A stretch of 64,000 bases of DNA, taken from NCBI RefSeq assembly GCF_026015985.1, contig NZ_CP110389.1, positions 3,070,001 through 3,134,000 on the forward strand, given 5' to 3'. A program made the translations under genes and the position numbers. The notes below the pieces were generated by a model, which was given only the letters and a program-made list of their open reading frames with translations, did no database searches and had not been told where the DNA came from. Origin of the DNA: Rhodopseudomonas sp. P2A-2r. GTDB taxonomy: Bacteria; Pseudomonadota; Alphaproteobacteria; Rhizobiales; Xanthobacteraceae. Shown piece after piece: positions 26,507 to 35,405 of this stretch (position 1 is its first letter; the number at the start of each line of letters is the position of its first letter).

Positions 26507-26950
26507 ATGCGTTTGCCGCTGCTCCCGTTTCTGATGCTTGCGCTGCTCGCCACCCCGGCGAAGGCGGATCTGCGCATCACCCGCGACCACGGCGGCTACG
26601 TCACCGAATACAAGGCCAAGTACGAGCGCATCCGCGACCGCAAGGAACGGGTGATCATCGACGGCATCTGCAATTCCGCCTGCACCATGGTATTCGGCAT
26701 CGTGCCGATGAACAAGATCTGCGTCACGCCGCGTGCCAGCCTGGGCTTCCACCAGGCTTATTACGACAAGGCCTTCACCTTCGGCATCAAGGTCACCAGC
26801 TACGAGGGCACCTCGGACCTGATGTCCTACTACCCGCAGCCGGTGAAGGAATGGATCAACCGCAACGGCGGCTTGACCCCGGAGATGAAGAAGATCAAGA
26901 ACGGCATGGAGCTGTGGAAGATCGTCGATCCCTGTCCGGAAGATTTTTGA
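26507..26950 (+). CDS. Exported hypothetical protein, ClpP-like periplasmic type
   Basis: The ATG at 26507 begins a signal peptide (MRLPLLPFLMLALLATPAKA). The 147-residue product continues with GGYVTEYKAKYERIRDRKERVIIDG, then CNSACTMVFGIVP, RASLGFHQAYYD, and a C-terminal Cys. The order of a Ser-Ala-Cys-Thr turn followed by a GFH motif resembles COG3904-type predicted periplasmic proteins with a ClpP/crotonase-like fold. The resemblance is by eye; catalytic function is not established. The frame is open further upstream, but without a plausible start. Confidence 0.65.
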   Translation: MRLPLLPFLMLALLATPAKADLRITRDHGGYVTEYKAKYERIRDRKERVIIDGICNSACTMVFGIVPMNKICVTPRASLGFHQAYYDKAFTFGIKVTSYEGTSDLMSYYPQPVKEWINRNGGLTPEMKKIKNGMELWKIVDPCPEDF

Positions 26951-26974
26951 GGTGCCGCAGCAACGCCCTCGGCT

Positions 26975-27030
26975 GTCATCGCCCGGCTTGACCGGGCGAT
27001 CCAGTAGTCCGAAGCACCTGCGATCATCGC
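26975..27030. repeat. Dispersed repeat with CGCCCGG...CCGGGCG stem
   Basis: TCATCGCCCGGCTTGACCGGGCGATCCAGTA with a 7-bp stem at 26980-26986 and 26992-26998. This resembles the common Bradyrhizobiaceae intergenic element (GTCATCCCCGGGCTTGACCCGGGG type), recalled from memory. It may also serve as a terminator for the exported-protein gene. Confidence 0.5.
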
Positions 27031-27094
27031 GGACGCCAGCGAATACTGGGCCGCCCGCTTTCGCGGAGGGCGACAGCTATCGCTCAGTCGCGCC

Positions 27095-28003
27095 TCAATT
27101 CAATTCAATCGTTCCCGTCATCACCGGCACGCAACTGCCTCCGATGAATGTCGCCGTCACCGCGCCGTCCTGCTTCGTCGCTTCGGCATGCAGCAGGCTC
27201 GGTCGCCCCATCTCGACGCCCTGGGCGATGCGCCTGGTGAGCGTCAGGTTTGGCTCCGGCTGCAGCTGCGCCAGCAGGCCGATCAGCGCGACATTGGCGG
27301 CACCGGTCGCCGGGTCTTCGGGGATGTTGTGCTGCGGCGCGAACATCCGCGTCTGGATGTCGAGCGCGGGCTCGTCGACCTGAGTGTACAGATGGACGCT
27401 GGTCACCGGATGTTTCGCCACCTCGCGGCGGAATACGTCGGCATGGGCGATGGCGGCCTGCAGCACGGCGCGGCTCTTCAGCTCGGCGAGGATGAAGGCC
27501 GCGCCGCAAGAGGCGATCAGCGGCCGGTGGCTTCTGGTTTCGATGTCGTCGACGGCGATCCCGCAGGCCGCCGCGATCAGCTCGGCGGGAATTTCGGCGC
27601 CGATGCTCAGCCGCTGCGGCGCAGCGAGTCTTGCGCCGGTCACTGCGGTGCCATCGCGCAGGATCTCGACCGGGACCAGCCCGGCCTGTTCCTCGAACAT
27701 CGCGCGCCCGCCGGCAACCGGCCGGCCGTAACTCGTGCCGGCCCGCGCCAGCACATAGGCGGTGCCGACATTGGGATGGCCGGCGAATGGCATCTCACCC
27801 TTCGGCGTGAAGATGCGCACCGCCGCCGTGTGCGCGGGGTCCTTCGGCGGCAGCACGAAGGTGGTCTCCGACAGGTTGAACTCGGCTGCGATGGCCTGCA
27901 TCTGTGCCGTCGACAGGCCCTCGGCGTTCAGCACCACCGCGAGCGGATTGCCGCTGAATTGCTCGGCGGTGAACACGTCGACGGTCTCGAATTGCAGGCG
28001 CAA
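27095..28003 (-). CDS. PhzF-family isomerase
   Basis: A 302-residue protein with the PhzF/diaminopimelate-epimerase-like fold. The N terminus is VDVFTAEQFSGNPLAVVL, the catalytic-acid region LSETTFVLPP, then the family signature FTPKGEMPFAGHPNVGTAYVL. The C-terminal half holds MFAPQHNIPEDPATGAANVAL, which contains the conserved DPATGSA-like loop. Members isomerise small ring or enol substrates; in non-phenazine producers the substrate is unknown. Nothing else here suggests phenazine synthesis. Divergent from the EamA exporter. Confidence 0.88.
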   Translation of the reverse strand: MRLQFETVDVFTAEQFSGNPLAVVLNAEGLSTAQMQAIAAEFNLSETTFVLPPKDPAHTAAVRIFTPKGEMPFAGHPNVGTAYVLARAGTSYGRPVAGGRAMFEEQAGLVPVEILRDGTAVTGARLAAPQRLSIGAEIPAELIAAACGIAVDDIETRSHRPLIASCGAAFILAELKSRAVLQAAIAHADVFRREVAKHPVTSVHLYTQVDEPALDIQTRMFAPQHNIPEDPATGAANVALIGLLAQLQPEPNLTLTRRIAQGVEMGRPSLLHAEATKQDGAVTATFIGGSCVPVMTGTIELN

Positions 28004-28162
28004 GGCAATCTCCGGTTAGAACATCACCACATCGCGGACCGGCCAGTCTCCGAACGTTCATGGGAATTCCAACGTCGGCGATGTCTGGCGATGTGCGAGA
28101 CGGTGAGGTACCCCGCATCATTCGCCATTGCCGCATAGCATACGATCGGGCACTCAGCATCC

Positions 28163-29038
28163 ATGAAACATCATCCTGCAGATGTCGCGGCGCGCGCCGC
28201 ACCGGTGGTCTTCGTGTTGCTGTGGTGCACCGGATTCATCGGCACCAAGTACGCGCTGGTGGGGGCGGAACCGTTCACCTACCTGACGGTGCGCATGGTC
28301 ATCGCGGTCGCGATCATGGCCGTGGTGGCGACCCTGACGCGCCCGGTCTGGCCGGACCGCGCCGGCATCGCCCACAGCATCGTCGCCGGCCTGCTGGTGC
28401 AGGGAGTATATCTGTCCGCCACTGCCTTGACGGTGGCGCATTCGGTGCCGGTGGGTCTGTCGGCGCTGATCCCCGGACTGCAGCCGATCCTGACGTCGAC
28501 GCTGGCCAATCGCTGGCTCGGCGAACGCGTCACGCCGCTGCAGTGGGGCGGGCTGCTGCTCGGGCTCGCTGGCGTAGCGCTGATCCTGTACGGCAGGCCA
28601 ATCTCCGGCGATGCCGGCTGGGGCTGGCTGGCTTCGGCCGCCGCGTTGGTCGCCATCACCCTCGGCACGCTCTATCAGAAGCGCTTCTGCGGCCACATCG
28701 ACTGGCGTAGCGGCAGCCTGATCCAGCAGATCGCCGGGCTGCTGATGCTGGCGGCGGGCGCGTGGCTGTTCGAGAGTCGCACGATCGACTGGAGTTTGCA
28801 GTTCGTGCTGGCGGTGAGCTGGCTGGCGATCGTGCTGTCGATCGGCACCGTCGGCCTGCTGTACTGGCTGTTGCGTCGCCATGCCTCGAGCCGGGTCGCC
28901 AGCCTGTTCTATCTGGTGCCGGCAGTGACCGCGTTGATGGCCTACATCCTGTTCGGCGAGACCCTCGATGTCATCGCCATCATCGGCATGGTCGCTTGCG
29001 GCGCTGCTGTGCTGGTCGTCAACCGCGCGGGGGCGTGA
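28163..29038 (+). CDS. EamA/DMT-superfamily transporter
   Basis: A 291-residue inner-membrane protein with ten predicted helices in two EamA repeats (about residues 12-140 and 155-285). Family landmarks are VVFVLLWCTGFIGTKYAL at the N terminus, ALIPGLQPILTSTLA with LGERVTPLQWGGLLLGLAGVALI, and FYLVPAVTALMAYILFGETL in the second repeat. These proteins usually export amino acids, purines or other metabolites. The substrate cannot be deduced. Confidence 0.88.
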   Translation: MKHHPADVAARAAPVVFVLLWCTGFIGTKYALVGAEPFTYLTVRMVIAVAIMAVVATLTRPVWPDRAGIAHSIVAGLLVQGVYLSATALTVAHSVPVGLSALIPGLQPILTSTLANRWLGERVTPLQWGGLLLGLAGVALILYGRPISGDAGWGWLASAAALVAITLGTLYQKRFCGHIDWRSGSLIQQIAGLLMLAAGAWLFESRTIDWSLQFVLAVSWLAIVLSIGTVGLLYWLLRRHASSRVASLFYLVPAVTALMAYILFGETLDVIAIIGMVACGAAVLVVNRAGA

Positions 29039-29125
29039 GCGAGCTTCCTTTGGCCCGGATCGGGCCGTCGATGTTCATCGCGCCTCTCTCCACCGGCGGA
29101 GAGGTGAAGAAGCACCGGCCAAGAA

Positions 29126-29155
29126 AAAGCCTCCGGGCTTGGACCCGGAGGCTTT
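29126..29155 (-). terminator. Rho-independent terminator of the histone-like gene
   Basis: A 12-bp perfect stem (AAAGCCTCCGGG / CCCGGAGGCTTT) with a six-base loop. The A-run at 29124-29128 gives a U-tract for minus-strand transcripts, 25 bp past the stop at 29180. It may also stop the EamA transcript. Confidence 0.8.
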
Positions 29156-29179
29156 CACTTCACAGCGAGGCTGTGATGC

Positions 29180-29571
29180 TTACTTCTTGGACTTCTTGGC
29201 AGCCTTCTTGGCCTTCTTCGGAGCGGCCTTCTTGGCCTTCTTCGGAGCAGCCTTCTTCACGGTCTTCTTCGCGGCCTTCTTGGCGACCTTCTTGGTGGTC
29301 TTGGCTGCCTTGGAGGCCTTCTTGGCGGTCTTCTTCACTGATTTTGCCACTGTCTTTTTCGCTTTCTTGGTTGTCTTGGCCGAAGATTTCTTGGCCGAAG
29401 GTTTCTTGGTCGACTTCTTTGCGGCTTTCTTTGCCGCGGGCTTCTTCGCCGTTTTCTTGGTGGTGGCCTTGCGGACCTTCTTCACCAAGGAAGTGGCGGC
29501 TTCTTTGTCGCATCGGCAGCGCTACTGAGAGCGTCTGTCATCTGCTCCAAAATCGGAGTGTCGTCTTTCAT
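29180..29571 (-). pseudogene. Histone H1-like Lys/Ala-rich nucleoid protein, single-base frameshift
   Basis: From the ATG at 29571 the frame reads MKDDTPILEQMTDALSSAA, then DATKK, and runs into a stop. One base later (near 29499-29502, minus-strand GG reduced to G) the text resumes as AATSLVKKVRKATTKK. It continues as about 100 residues of KKAAKK/PKKAKKA repeats, ending KKAAKKSKK. The corrected length is about 130 residues. The lysine-alanine tail resembles eukaryotic H1 C-termini and bacterial HctB/AlgP/BpH-type DNA-binding proteins, which compact DNA nonspecifically. Without the correction an ATG-like start at 29488 would still give the basic tail. Confidence 0.8.
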
Positions 29572-29646
29572 CTTATCCCCCAAAGGTTATCGATTCTCTG
29601 ACGGTAGTCCGATTCGGTTCTCAGATGAAGTGTGAGCGACGTGTAG

Positions 29647-31091
29647 TCAACTGTTTCGTGTCGCCGCATAGGCCTTCAACGCGCGCTCGCGACCCGCTTT
29701 GTGATCGATGATCGGCGTCGGATAGCTCTTGCCGAGCGTGACGCCGGCGACGCCAAGCTCTAGCGGGCTAGCGTTCCACGGCTCATGGATGGTCTTCGAG
29801 GGCATCGCCTTCAACTCCGGCACCCAGCGTCGAACGTAGAGTCCGTCGGGATCGAATTTTTTCCCTGCAGGATCGGATTGAACACCCGGAAGTAGGGCGC
29901 GGCATCGGCACCGCAGCCTGCGACCCATTGCCAGTTGGCAGGATTGCTGCCGGCATCGGCGTCGACCAGCGTATCCCAGAACCACTTTTCGCCTTCGCGC
30001 CAGTCGATCAGCAGGTGCTTGACGAGGAACGAAGCGACAACCATGCGGACGCGATTGTGCATCACGCCGGTGTGCCAGAGCTCGCGCATGCCGGCATCGA
30101 CGATCGGATAGCCTGTCTGGCCGCGTTGCCAGGCGCGCAGCGCCTTGCGGTCGGCCTTCCACGGAAAGTCGTCGAACGCGGGCTGCAGATTGCGCTCGGC
30201 GAGGTCGGGAACGTCGAACAAGAGATGACGGCAGAACTCGCGCCAGCCGACCTCGCTGAGGAATTTGTCGATGTCGGTGGCGACCTTTGGATGTTCCGCG
30301 GCAGCGAAGCGCGCGGCGTACCACACCTGCCGTGGGCTGATCTCGCCGAACCGCAGATGCGGCGACAGCCGCGAGGTGCCGTCGTGATCCGGCCGGTCGC
30401 GTTCGCTCGCATAGCCGCCGATGCCGCTGTTGAGAAAGTTGCACAGCTGTTTGTGCGCTGCGGCTTCGCCAGGCGTCCACGTCGCGCGCAAGCCTGCGGC
30501 CCAGTCCGGCCGCGATGGTTCGAGCTGCCAGTCAGCGAGGGAATCGCCCGCAACTCTCGGGGCGGACTTCAGCGCCTTCGGTGCGAGCAGGGGCTTCGCT
30601 GGATCGCCCATCGCCACCACCCGCCGCCAGAACGGCGTGAACACGCGCAGGCCGCGGCCCTCCTTGGTGCGCACGCTGGCGGGCCTGGCGAGCAGGTCGC
30701 CATCAAAACTCTGCGCGCCGACATTGAGGTCGGCGAGGGCCGCGATCACCTCGTCGGCGACGGCGAGATGCGGAACCTGCGCGATCTCGTTCCAGAACAC
30801 TTGGGCCGCATCGACCTCGCGCGCCACGGCAGCGATCACGTCGGCGGCGCGGCCGCGGCGCAGTACCAGCGTGCCACCGATCGCCTCGAGGCTCGTCAGC
30901 AGCGCGCGCAGCGACTGCGCCAGCCACCAGCGCACCGCGCCGCCTGGCGGCCGGATGCCGGCGCTGTGCTCGTCGAGCACATAAAGACAGATCACCGGCG
31001 CGCCGGTCTTCGACGCGGCGTGCAAGGCGGGGTGATCGGAGAGGCGGAGATCGTCGTGAAACCAGACGATGCAAGGAGATGTGTCGGTCAT
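29647..31091 (-). pseudogene. phr: Deoxyribodipyrimidine photolyase (CPD, class I), single-base frameshift
   Basis: The N-terminal antenna-chromophore domain starts IVWFHDDLRLSDHPALHAA. The C-terminal FAD domain contains VGWREFCRHLLF, GQTGYPIVDAGMRELWHTG, MHNRVRMVVASFLVKHLL and DADAGSNPANWQWVAG. At the T-run 29857-29862 (minus-strand A6) one base is missing: NPILQGK is followed in the next frame by KFDPDGLYVRRWVPEL and the last 60 residues. The corrected length is about 481. It repairs UV-induced pyrimidine dimers using blue light. The tail after the shift is needed for folding, so the gene works only if the shift is an error. Confidence 0.88.
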
Positions 31092-31212
31092 CGGACATTT
31101 TTAACACAGACGACGCGCAATGTTTCCAGTCCGTCCCCAGCGATCTTTTGCAACTTTGTGCGCCCTGGCGCGTATCATGAGATTGCGCAACAGATCTTTT
31201 CCGGAGGCCGAC

Positions 31213-31614
31213 GTGAAGCGCTACGCATTTCTCTATCTGGCGACGTTCGTCGTCCTGATCCCCATCGACTTCCTGTTTCTCGGCACCGTGGCCAAGAGTT
31301 TCTTCCAGTCGCAGGTCGGCGACATGCTCGGCGAGGTTCGCCTCGCGCCCGCGATCCTGTTCTATCTGCTCTATATCGTCGGCATCCTGGTCTTCGTCAG
31401 CGGCTCGCCCGACGCCACCTGGCAATCGACGCTGCTCTATGGCGCGCTGTTCGGCTTCTTCTGCTACGCCACCTTCGAGCTGACGTCGCTCTCGCTGCTC
31501 AAGCACTGGACCTGGCCGGTGGTACTGGTGGACGTGACGTGGGGCAGCTTCGTCACCGCGCTGTCGGCGAGCCTCGGCCTGCTGATCACCAACTGGCTGG
31601 TGCCGAAGCTGTAA
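31213..31614 (+). CDS. DUF2177-family membrane protein
   Basis: A GTG at 31213 with GGAGG at 31203-31207 gives a 133-residue protein with four membrane helices. The pattern fits DUF2177: YLATFVVLIPIDFLFLG, LAPAILFYLLYIVGILVFV, ATWQSTLLYGALFGFFCYATFELTSLSLLK, WPVVLVDVTWGSFVTALSA. The function of the family is unknown. Longer upstream frames lack a ribosome site. Divergent from the photolyase gene with a 121-bp gap; the families are sometimes neighbours, so a shared light or oxidative-stress role is possible but unproven. Confidence 0.85.
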   Translation: MKRYAFLYLATFVVLIPIDFLFLGTVAKSFFQSQVGDMLGEVRLAPAILFYLLYIVGILVFVSGSPDATWQSTLLYGALFGFFCYATFELTSLSLLKHWTWPVVLVDVTWGSFVTALSASLGLLITNWLVPKL

Positions 31615-31654
31615 GGTAGGGAGCCGGCGGGCCATTGTCCGCCGGCGCGCCGCC

Positions 31655-31845
31655 GGCTAGAGCGGAATTGGCTTTTACTGAATCGTGTTCCGGACGCGAC
31701 GCACTGCGCCCCGCTTGGAGCGCGGTGCGTCGCAGAGCCGGGACCGTACCAGAAGCCGGAGTTCGCAACGGTCCCGGCTCTGCGATGCAGCACTTCGTGC
31801 CGCATCGCGTCCGGGACAAGGTTTCTTCCATGGCGATCAGGTCCT
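31655..31845. repeat. Dispersed intergenic repeat with a 17-bp perfect inverted repeat
   Basis: CGCAGAGCCGGGACCGT at 31731-31747 and ACGGTCCCGGCTCTGCG at 31768-31784 form a 17-bp perfect stem around a 20-base loop. The surrounding GCGACGCACTGCGCCC and CGCATCGCGTCCGGGAC are of the kind repeated across Bradyrhizobium genomes (from memory). No gene is supported here. It may act as a terminator between the convergent DUF2177 and SDR genes. Confidence 0.7.
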
Positions 31846-32599
31846 AGAGGCCTTGTCCGCCCGACACCTCGATCCGCTGCGCATTGACCCAGCGGTTGTC
31901 CGGCGACAACAGGCTGGCGATCATCGGCCCGATGTCATCGGGCAGCCCGACGCGGCCGAGCGCGGTCATGCCGGCGAACAGCCTGTTGATATCCGGATTG
32001 TCGCGCACCCCGCCGCCGCCGAAGTCGGTCTCGATTGCGCCCGGTGCCACCGTATTGACGGCAATGCCGCGGGGCCCCAGTTCCTTGGCCATGTAACGGG
32101 TGAGAACTTCGACAGCGCCCTTCACTGCAGCGTAGGCCGCATAGCCGGAGAACGACATTCGCGTCAGGCCGGACGACAGGTTGACGATGCGACCGCCGTC
32201 CGCGATCAGCGGCAGCAGTGCCTGGGTCAGGAAGTAGACGCCCTTGAAATGCACGTCGACCAGCCGATCGAACTGCGCCGCGGTGGTCTGCTCGATCAAC
32301 GCATGGTCGCCGTGGCCGGCATTGTTGACGAGATGATCGAACGTGTCGCGCTGCCAGTGGGTGCGCAACGCGGCGCGCAGGCGGGCGGCGAAATCGGCGA
32401 AGCCGGCGATGTTGCCGGTGTCGAGCGGGAAGGCGATTGCGGTGCGGCCCATCGCGGTGATCTCGGCGACCACCGCCTGCGCATCTTCCGCCCGGCTCTG
32501 ATAGGTGACGATGACATCGCCGCCGCGGCGGGCAATGCAGAGGGCGGTATTGCGGCCGAGTCCGCGGCTGGCGCCGGTGACGATGGTGATGCTGGTCAT
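31844..32599 (-). CDS. Short-chain dehydrogenase/reductase (SDR)
   Basis: A 251-residue classical SDR with nucleotide-binding TGASRGLG (residues about 8-15), NNAGH, catalytic Ser in IVNLSSGLT, YxxxK (YAAVK) and the VNTVAPGAIETDF loop. Acidic or basic preference at the end of beta-2 (TYQSRAED) suggests NADP(H), which is inference. The substrate is unknown. It is divergent from an AraC regulator 132 bp away, a common pairing in which the regulator controls the SDR. Confidence 0.9.
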   Translation of the reverse strand: MTSITIVTGASRGLGRNTALCIARRGGDVIVTYQSRAEDAQAVVAEITAMGRTAIAFPLDTGNIAGFADFAARLRAALRTHWQRDTFDHLVNNAGHGDHALIEQTTAAQFDRLVDVHFKGVYFLTQALLPLIADGGRIVNLSSGLTRMSFSGYAAYAAVKGAVEVLTRYMAKELGPRGIAVNTVAPGAIETDFGGGGVRDNPDINRLFAGMTALGRVGLPDDIGPMIASLLSPDNRWVNAQRIEVSGGQGL

Positions 32600-32731
32600 G
32601 CTTCAACTCCTGTTGCGATGACCGGCTGGATACTGGTCGGGCCTCCGGACGTCGTTGCCGAAACCTCGGCAATGCTTGCCTATTCCTCCAGGACAGGTGC
32701 GCGACATCAGGCGATCGGTTAGGATCGCGCC

Positions 32732-33619
32732 ATGACCGAAACCTTGCTCATTGTCGCCAGCCGCTATGCAGAGGCCTTTGCCGATCCGGCCGGGTTTGCC
32801 CGGAGCCCCATTGGTGGCCTGATGATCGTCCGTTCGACCGCACCAAGCGGCCTGGTCCACGCGATCTCGAAGCCGATGGTCTGCCTCGTCCTGCAGGGCA
32901 GCAAGCAGGTGGCGATGGGGTCCGATCTCTTTGCGTTCGGCGCCGGCGACTCGCTGCTGATCACCGCGGACGTGCCGATTGTCAGCCAGATCACCCGCGC
33001 CAGTGACGCCGCGCCCTATCTTTCCCTGGTTGTCGAACTGGATCTGGCGGTGATCGCCGAACTGACGTTGCAGATGGCGGCGTTGACCGTGGCGGAAGGT
33101 GCGGCGGTGCGGGTCGAACCGACAGACGGCGAGGTTGCCGACGCGGCGCTGCGGCTGATGCATTTGCTGGAGTGGCCGGCGGCGGTGCCTGTGCTGGGCC
33201 CGCAGATGCTGCGCGAGATGCACTACTGGCTGCTGGCCGGCCGGCACGGCCCCGCCATTCGCCGGCTCGGTTGGCAGGACAGCCACGCCCAGCGGATCGC
33301 GGGGGCCGTCGCCGTGCTGCGCACCGAGTTCGCGCGGCCGCTGCCGGTCGAGCGTCTGGCGGCGATAGCCGGAATGAGTCCGTCGTCTTTCCACCAGCAT
33401 TTTCGCAGCGTCACCTCGCTGTCGCCGCTGCAATTCCAGAAGCAGTTGCGTCTTATCGAGGCGCGGCGGTTGATGGCTGCGGAGGGATTGTCGGCGAGCA
33501 GCGCGGCGTTCGCGGTCGGCTATGAGAGCGTGCCGCAATTCACCCGCGAGTACGGCCGGATGTTCGGACTGCCGCCGGCCCGGGACACGGAAGCGGCGAG
33601 GGCGGCAACGGCGGCCTGA
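32732..33619 (+). CDS. AraC-family regulator with AraC_N cupin domain
   Basis: A 295-residue regulator. Residues about 20-160 are the AraC_N effector domain (PMVCLVLQGSKQVAMG, FGAGDSLLITADVPIVSQI). About 185-285 carry two helix-turn-helices: LPVERLAAIAGMSPSSFHQHFRSVTSLSPLQFQKQLRL, then SAAFAVGYESVPQFTREYGRMFG. It sits divergent from the SDR gene and probably governs it. The strong terminator at 33652 follows. Confidence 0.9.
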   Translation: MTETLLIVASRYAEAFADPAGFARSPIGGLMIVRSTAPSGLVHAISKPMVCLVLQGSKQVAMGSDLFAFGAGDSLLITADVPIVSQITRASDAAPYLSLVVELDLAVIAELTLQMAALTVAEGAAVRVEPTDGEVADAALRLMHLLEWPAAVPVLGPQMLREMHYWLLAGRHGPAIRRLGWQDSHAQRIAGAVAVLRTEFARPLPVERLAAIAGMSPSSFHQHFRSVTSLSPLQFQKQLRLIEARRLMAAEGLSASSAAFAVGYESVPQFTREYGRMFGLPPARDTEAARAATAA

Positions 33620-33651
33620 ACTGTGTGGCTGATATCTCTTCCGGAAAATCA

Positions 33652-33680
33652 AAGGGCGCCCCGCATCGCGGGGCGCCCTT
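33652..33680. terminator. Bidirectional hairpin terminator
   Basis: A 12-bp perfect stem AAGGGCGCCCCG / CGGGGCGCCCTT with loop CATCG, between the convergent AraC and peroxiredoxin genes. There is only a short A/T flank on each side (AAAATCAAAG left), so U-tracts are weak. Position and stability support termination in both directions. Confidence 0.75.
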
Positions 33681-33700
33681 GGTCGTTCAGTGCTGGCGAC

Positions 33701-34360
33701 CTACTTCGGCTGCGGCACGATGCGGAGATACGGCTTCGGTTCTTTCCATCCGTCCGGATAGATCGTCTTGGCCTCGTCGTTGGTCACCGAGCCGGCGATG
33801 ATGACGTCCTCGCCCTGCTGCCAGTCGGCCGGCGTCGCGACGCGGTGCTTGGCGGTCATCTGCAAGGAGTCGATGACCCGCAGGATTTCCTGGAAGTTGC
33901 GGCCGGTGGTCATCGGATAGACCAGCACCAACTTGATCTTCTTGTCCGGCCCGATGATGAACACGTTGCGGACGGTCTGGTTGTCAGCAGCGGTGCGGAC
34001 GTTGGCGTCGCCGGAGACGGCCGCCGGGAGCATGCCGTAGAGTTTCGAAACGTTGTAGTCGGTGTCGCCGATCATCGGGAAGGTCGGCTCGTAGCCCTGG
34101 GTTTCCTTGATGTCATCGACCCAAAGCGTGTGCTTGGTGACCGGATCGACGCTGAGTCCGATCAGCTTGACCCCGCGCTTGTCGAACTCCGGCTGCAGTT
34201 TCGCCAGCGCGCCCAGCTCGGTGGTGCAGACCGGGGTAAAGTCCTTGGGGTGCGAGAACAGCATCGCCCAGCTGTTGCCGATCCAGTCATGGAAATGGAT
34301 GCGCCCGGCGGTGGTCTCGGCCTCGAAATCCGGTGCCACGGCGCCAATCTGGAGTGTCAT
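33701..34360 (-). CDS. 1-Cys peroxiredoxin (Prx6 type)
   Basis: A 219-residue thiol peroxidase with peroxidatic C45 in SHPKDFTPVCTTEL, the Prx6-type WVDDIKE and PMIGDTDYNVSKLYGML. The C-terminal extension IVYP-like LVLVYPMTTGRNFQEILRVIDSLQ, DVIIAGSVTND and YLRIVPQP are hallmarks of the Prx6/AhpC-like 1-Cys group. No resolving Cys is present. It detoxifies hydrogen peroxide and organic peroxides in the cytoplasm. Confidence 0.92.
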   Translation of the reverse strand: MTLQIGAVAPDFEAETTAGRIHFHDWIGNSWAMLFSHPKDFTPVCTTELGALAKLQPEFDKRGVKLIGLSVDPVTKHTLWVDDIKETQGYEPTFPMIGDTDYNVSKLYGMLPAAVSGDANVRTAADNQTVRNVFIIGPDKKIKLVLVYPMTTGRNFQEILRVIDSLQMTAKHRVATPADWQQGEDVIIAGSVTNDEAKTIYPDGWKEPKPYLRIVPQPK

Positions 34361-34725
34361 GTCTCGCCCTCATCTCGTTCTAGTTACGGCTTAAAATCGC
34401 AACGGGACTATACGGGGCAGGGACGGCAAAGGGAACCGGCCGGCAAAAAGGACAAGATCCTTCTCCATGCGCGCTCCGGACCGCAATCTTTCGTTTACCG
34501 CTCCCCGCGGTGGCGGAAAAATCACGGCCTGCGGCAAATCGGCGGCGCCGCGATATTGCCGCTTGGGCGGCCCAATCCCGCCTGACCGGGTTGCGACATC
34601 CCTGAACCAAGCACCCCGCCGCAGCGACAGATAACCGTGTGTTTACGACGGGGCGACTACGGGACCGATTATTAACCGAGCGTTAAGACCCGCATGAAAA
34701 TGCTGGGGTTCAGAATGAAAAGACC
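34361..34725. other. Intergenic stretch, no gene seen
   Basis: About 365 bp between the divergent peroxiredoxin gene and the next forward gene. It must hold promoters for both. No clear operator, RNA or repeat was found. Bases 34660-34720 are locally AT-rich, consistent with a promoter for the forward gene. Confidence 0.4.
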
Positions 34726-35313
34726 ATGAGAGAAAATCAAATGTCCACCGCAGCCCCCGCCGAACAGATCGGCGCCATCGAGACCTCCGGCATCCTGGAT
34801 CGCATCACGGCGGCGCAAGCCCTCGCGGTCGTGCGCGACGGCGTGATCACCGGCGAGGGACCGACCACCCGGGGCCGCATCCATTTTTCCCGCGCGCTGG
34901 ACGCCGATGACGCCGCCTGGTGCGCGCGCATCCTGACGGCCGCGGGTGTCGCCAACCAGCCGGTCAGCCGCGACGAGGCCGAGGCGCTGTTCGAGATCAA
35001 CGACGCCGCCGCCGATCGCAGCGACGAAGGCCGCTTCGACGACCTGTTTGCCAAGGCCGTGGTGCATCACGCCGCCGCCGCATCCGGACTGCCGGTGCCG
35101 CCGCGTGCCGTGGCGCTGTCGCCCGACACCGCGATCGACAGCTGGGCGCCGACCCGCGCCGTCGGCGTCAACATCGAAGTGCTGGAATGGATCGCCAGCC
35201 AGATGCGCGGCAAGCGTCGCAGCAACCGCACGCTGATGACCCTGGTCGCCACCATCGTCGGCGCCGCCACCATGCCGCTGGCTTTGCCGAACGTGTTCGA
35301 CCTCGGCGTTTAA
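34726..35313 (+). CDS. Conserved hypothetical protein with C-terminal hydrophobic segment
   Basis: A 195-residue product; an ATG at 34741 (MSTAAPAEQIG) is an alternative start. The N-terminal two thirds are soluble (GILDRITAAQALAVVRDGVITGEGP, VSRDEAEALFEINDAAADRSDEGRFDDLFAKAVVHH). The C terminus has a basic patch (RGKRRSNRTL) followed by a hydrophobic stretch (LVATIVGAATMPLAL), possibly a membrane anchor. It is followed by a strong terminator, so probably monocistronic. I recall similar proteins only as unnamed alphaproteobacterial ones. Confidence 0.7.
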   Translation: MRENQMSTAAPAEQIGAIETSGILDRITAAQALAVVRDGVITGEGPTTRGRIHFSRALDADDAAWCARILTAAGVANQPVSRDEAEALFEINDAAADRSDEGRFDDLFAKAVVHHAAAASGLPVPPRAVALSPDTAIDSWAPTRAVGVNIEVLEWIASQMRGKRRSNRTLMTLVATIVGAATMPLALPNVFDLGV

Positions 35314-35341
35314 GCCGGACGCACGAGATCTAAATTTGAAG

Positions 35342-35370
35342 AACGGCGGGGGCTTGTCCCGCCGTTTTTT
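35342..35370 (+). terminator. Rho-independent terminator
   Basis: A 9-bp stem AACGGCGGG / CCCGCCGTT with a seven-base loop, followed by TTTT, 28 bp after the stop of the preceding gene. A textbook intrinsic terminator for the gene at 34726. Confidence 0.85.
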
Positions 35371-35405
35371 GTTGCCATGTTCCCGATCCGGGAACATGCT
35401 TTTGT

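Noticed and set aside
27095..28003. Phenazine biosynthesis locus
   Set aside because: A PhzF-fold protein alone is not evidence; no other phz gene is present and PhzF-like isomerases are widespread in non-producers.
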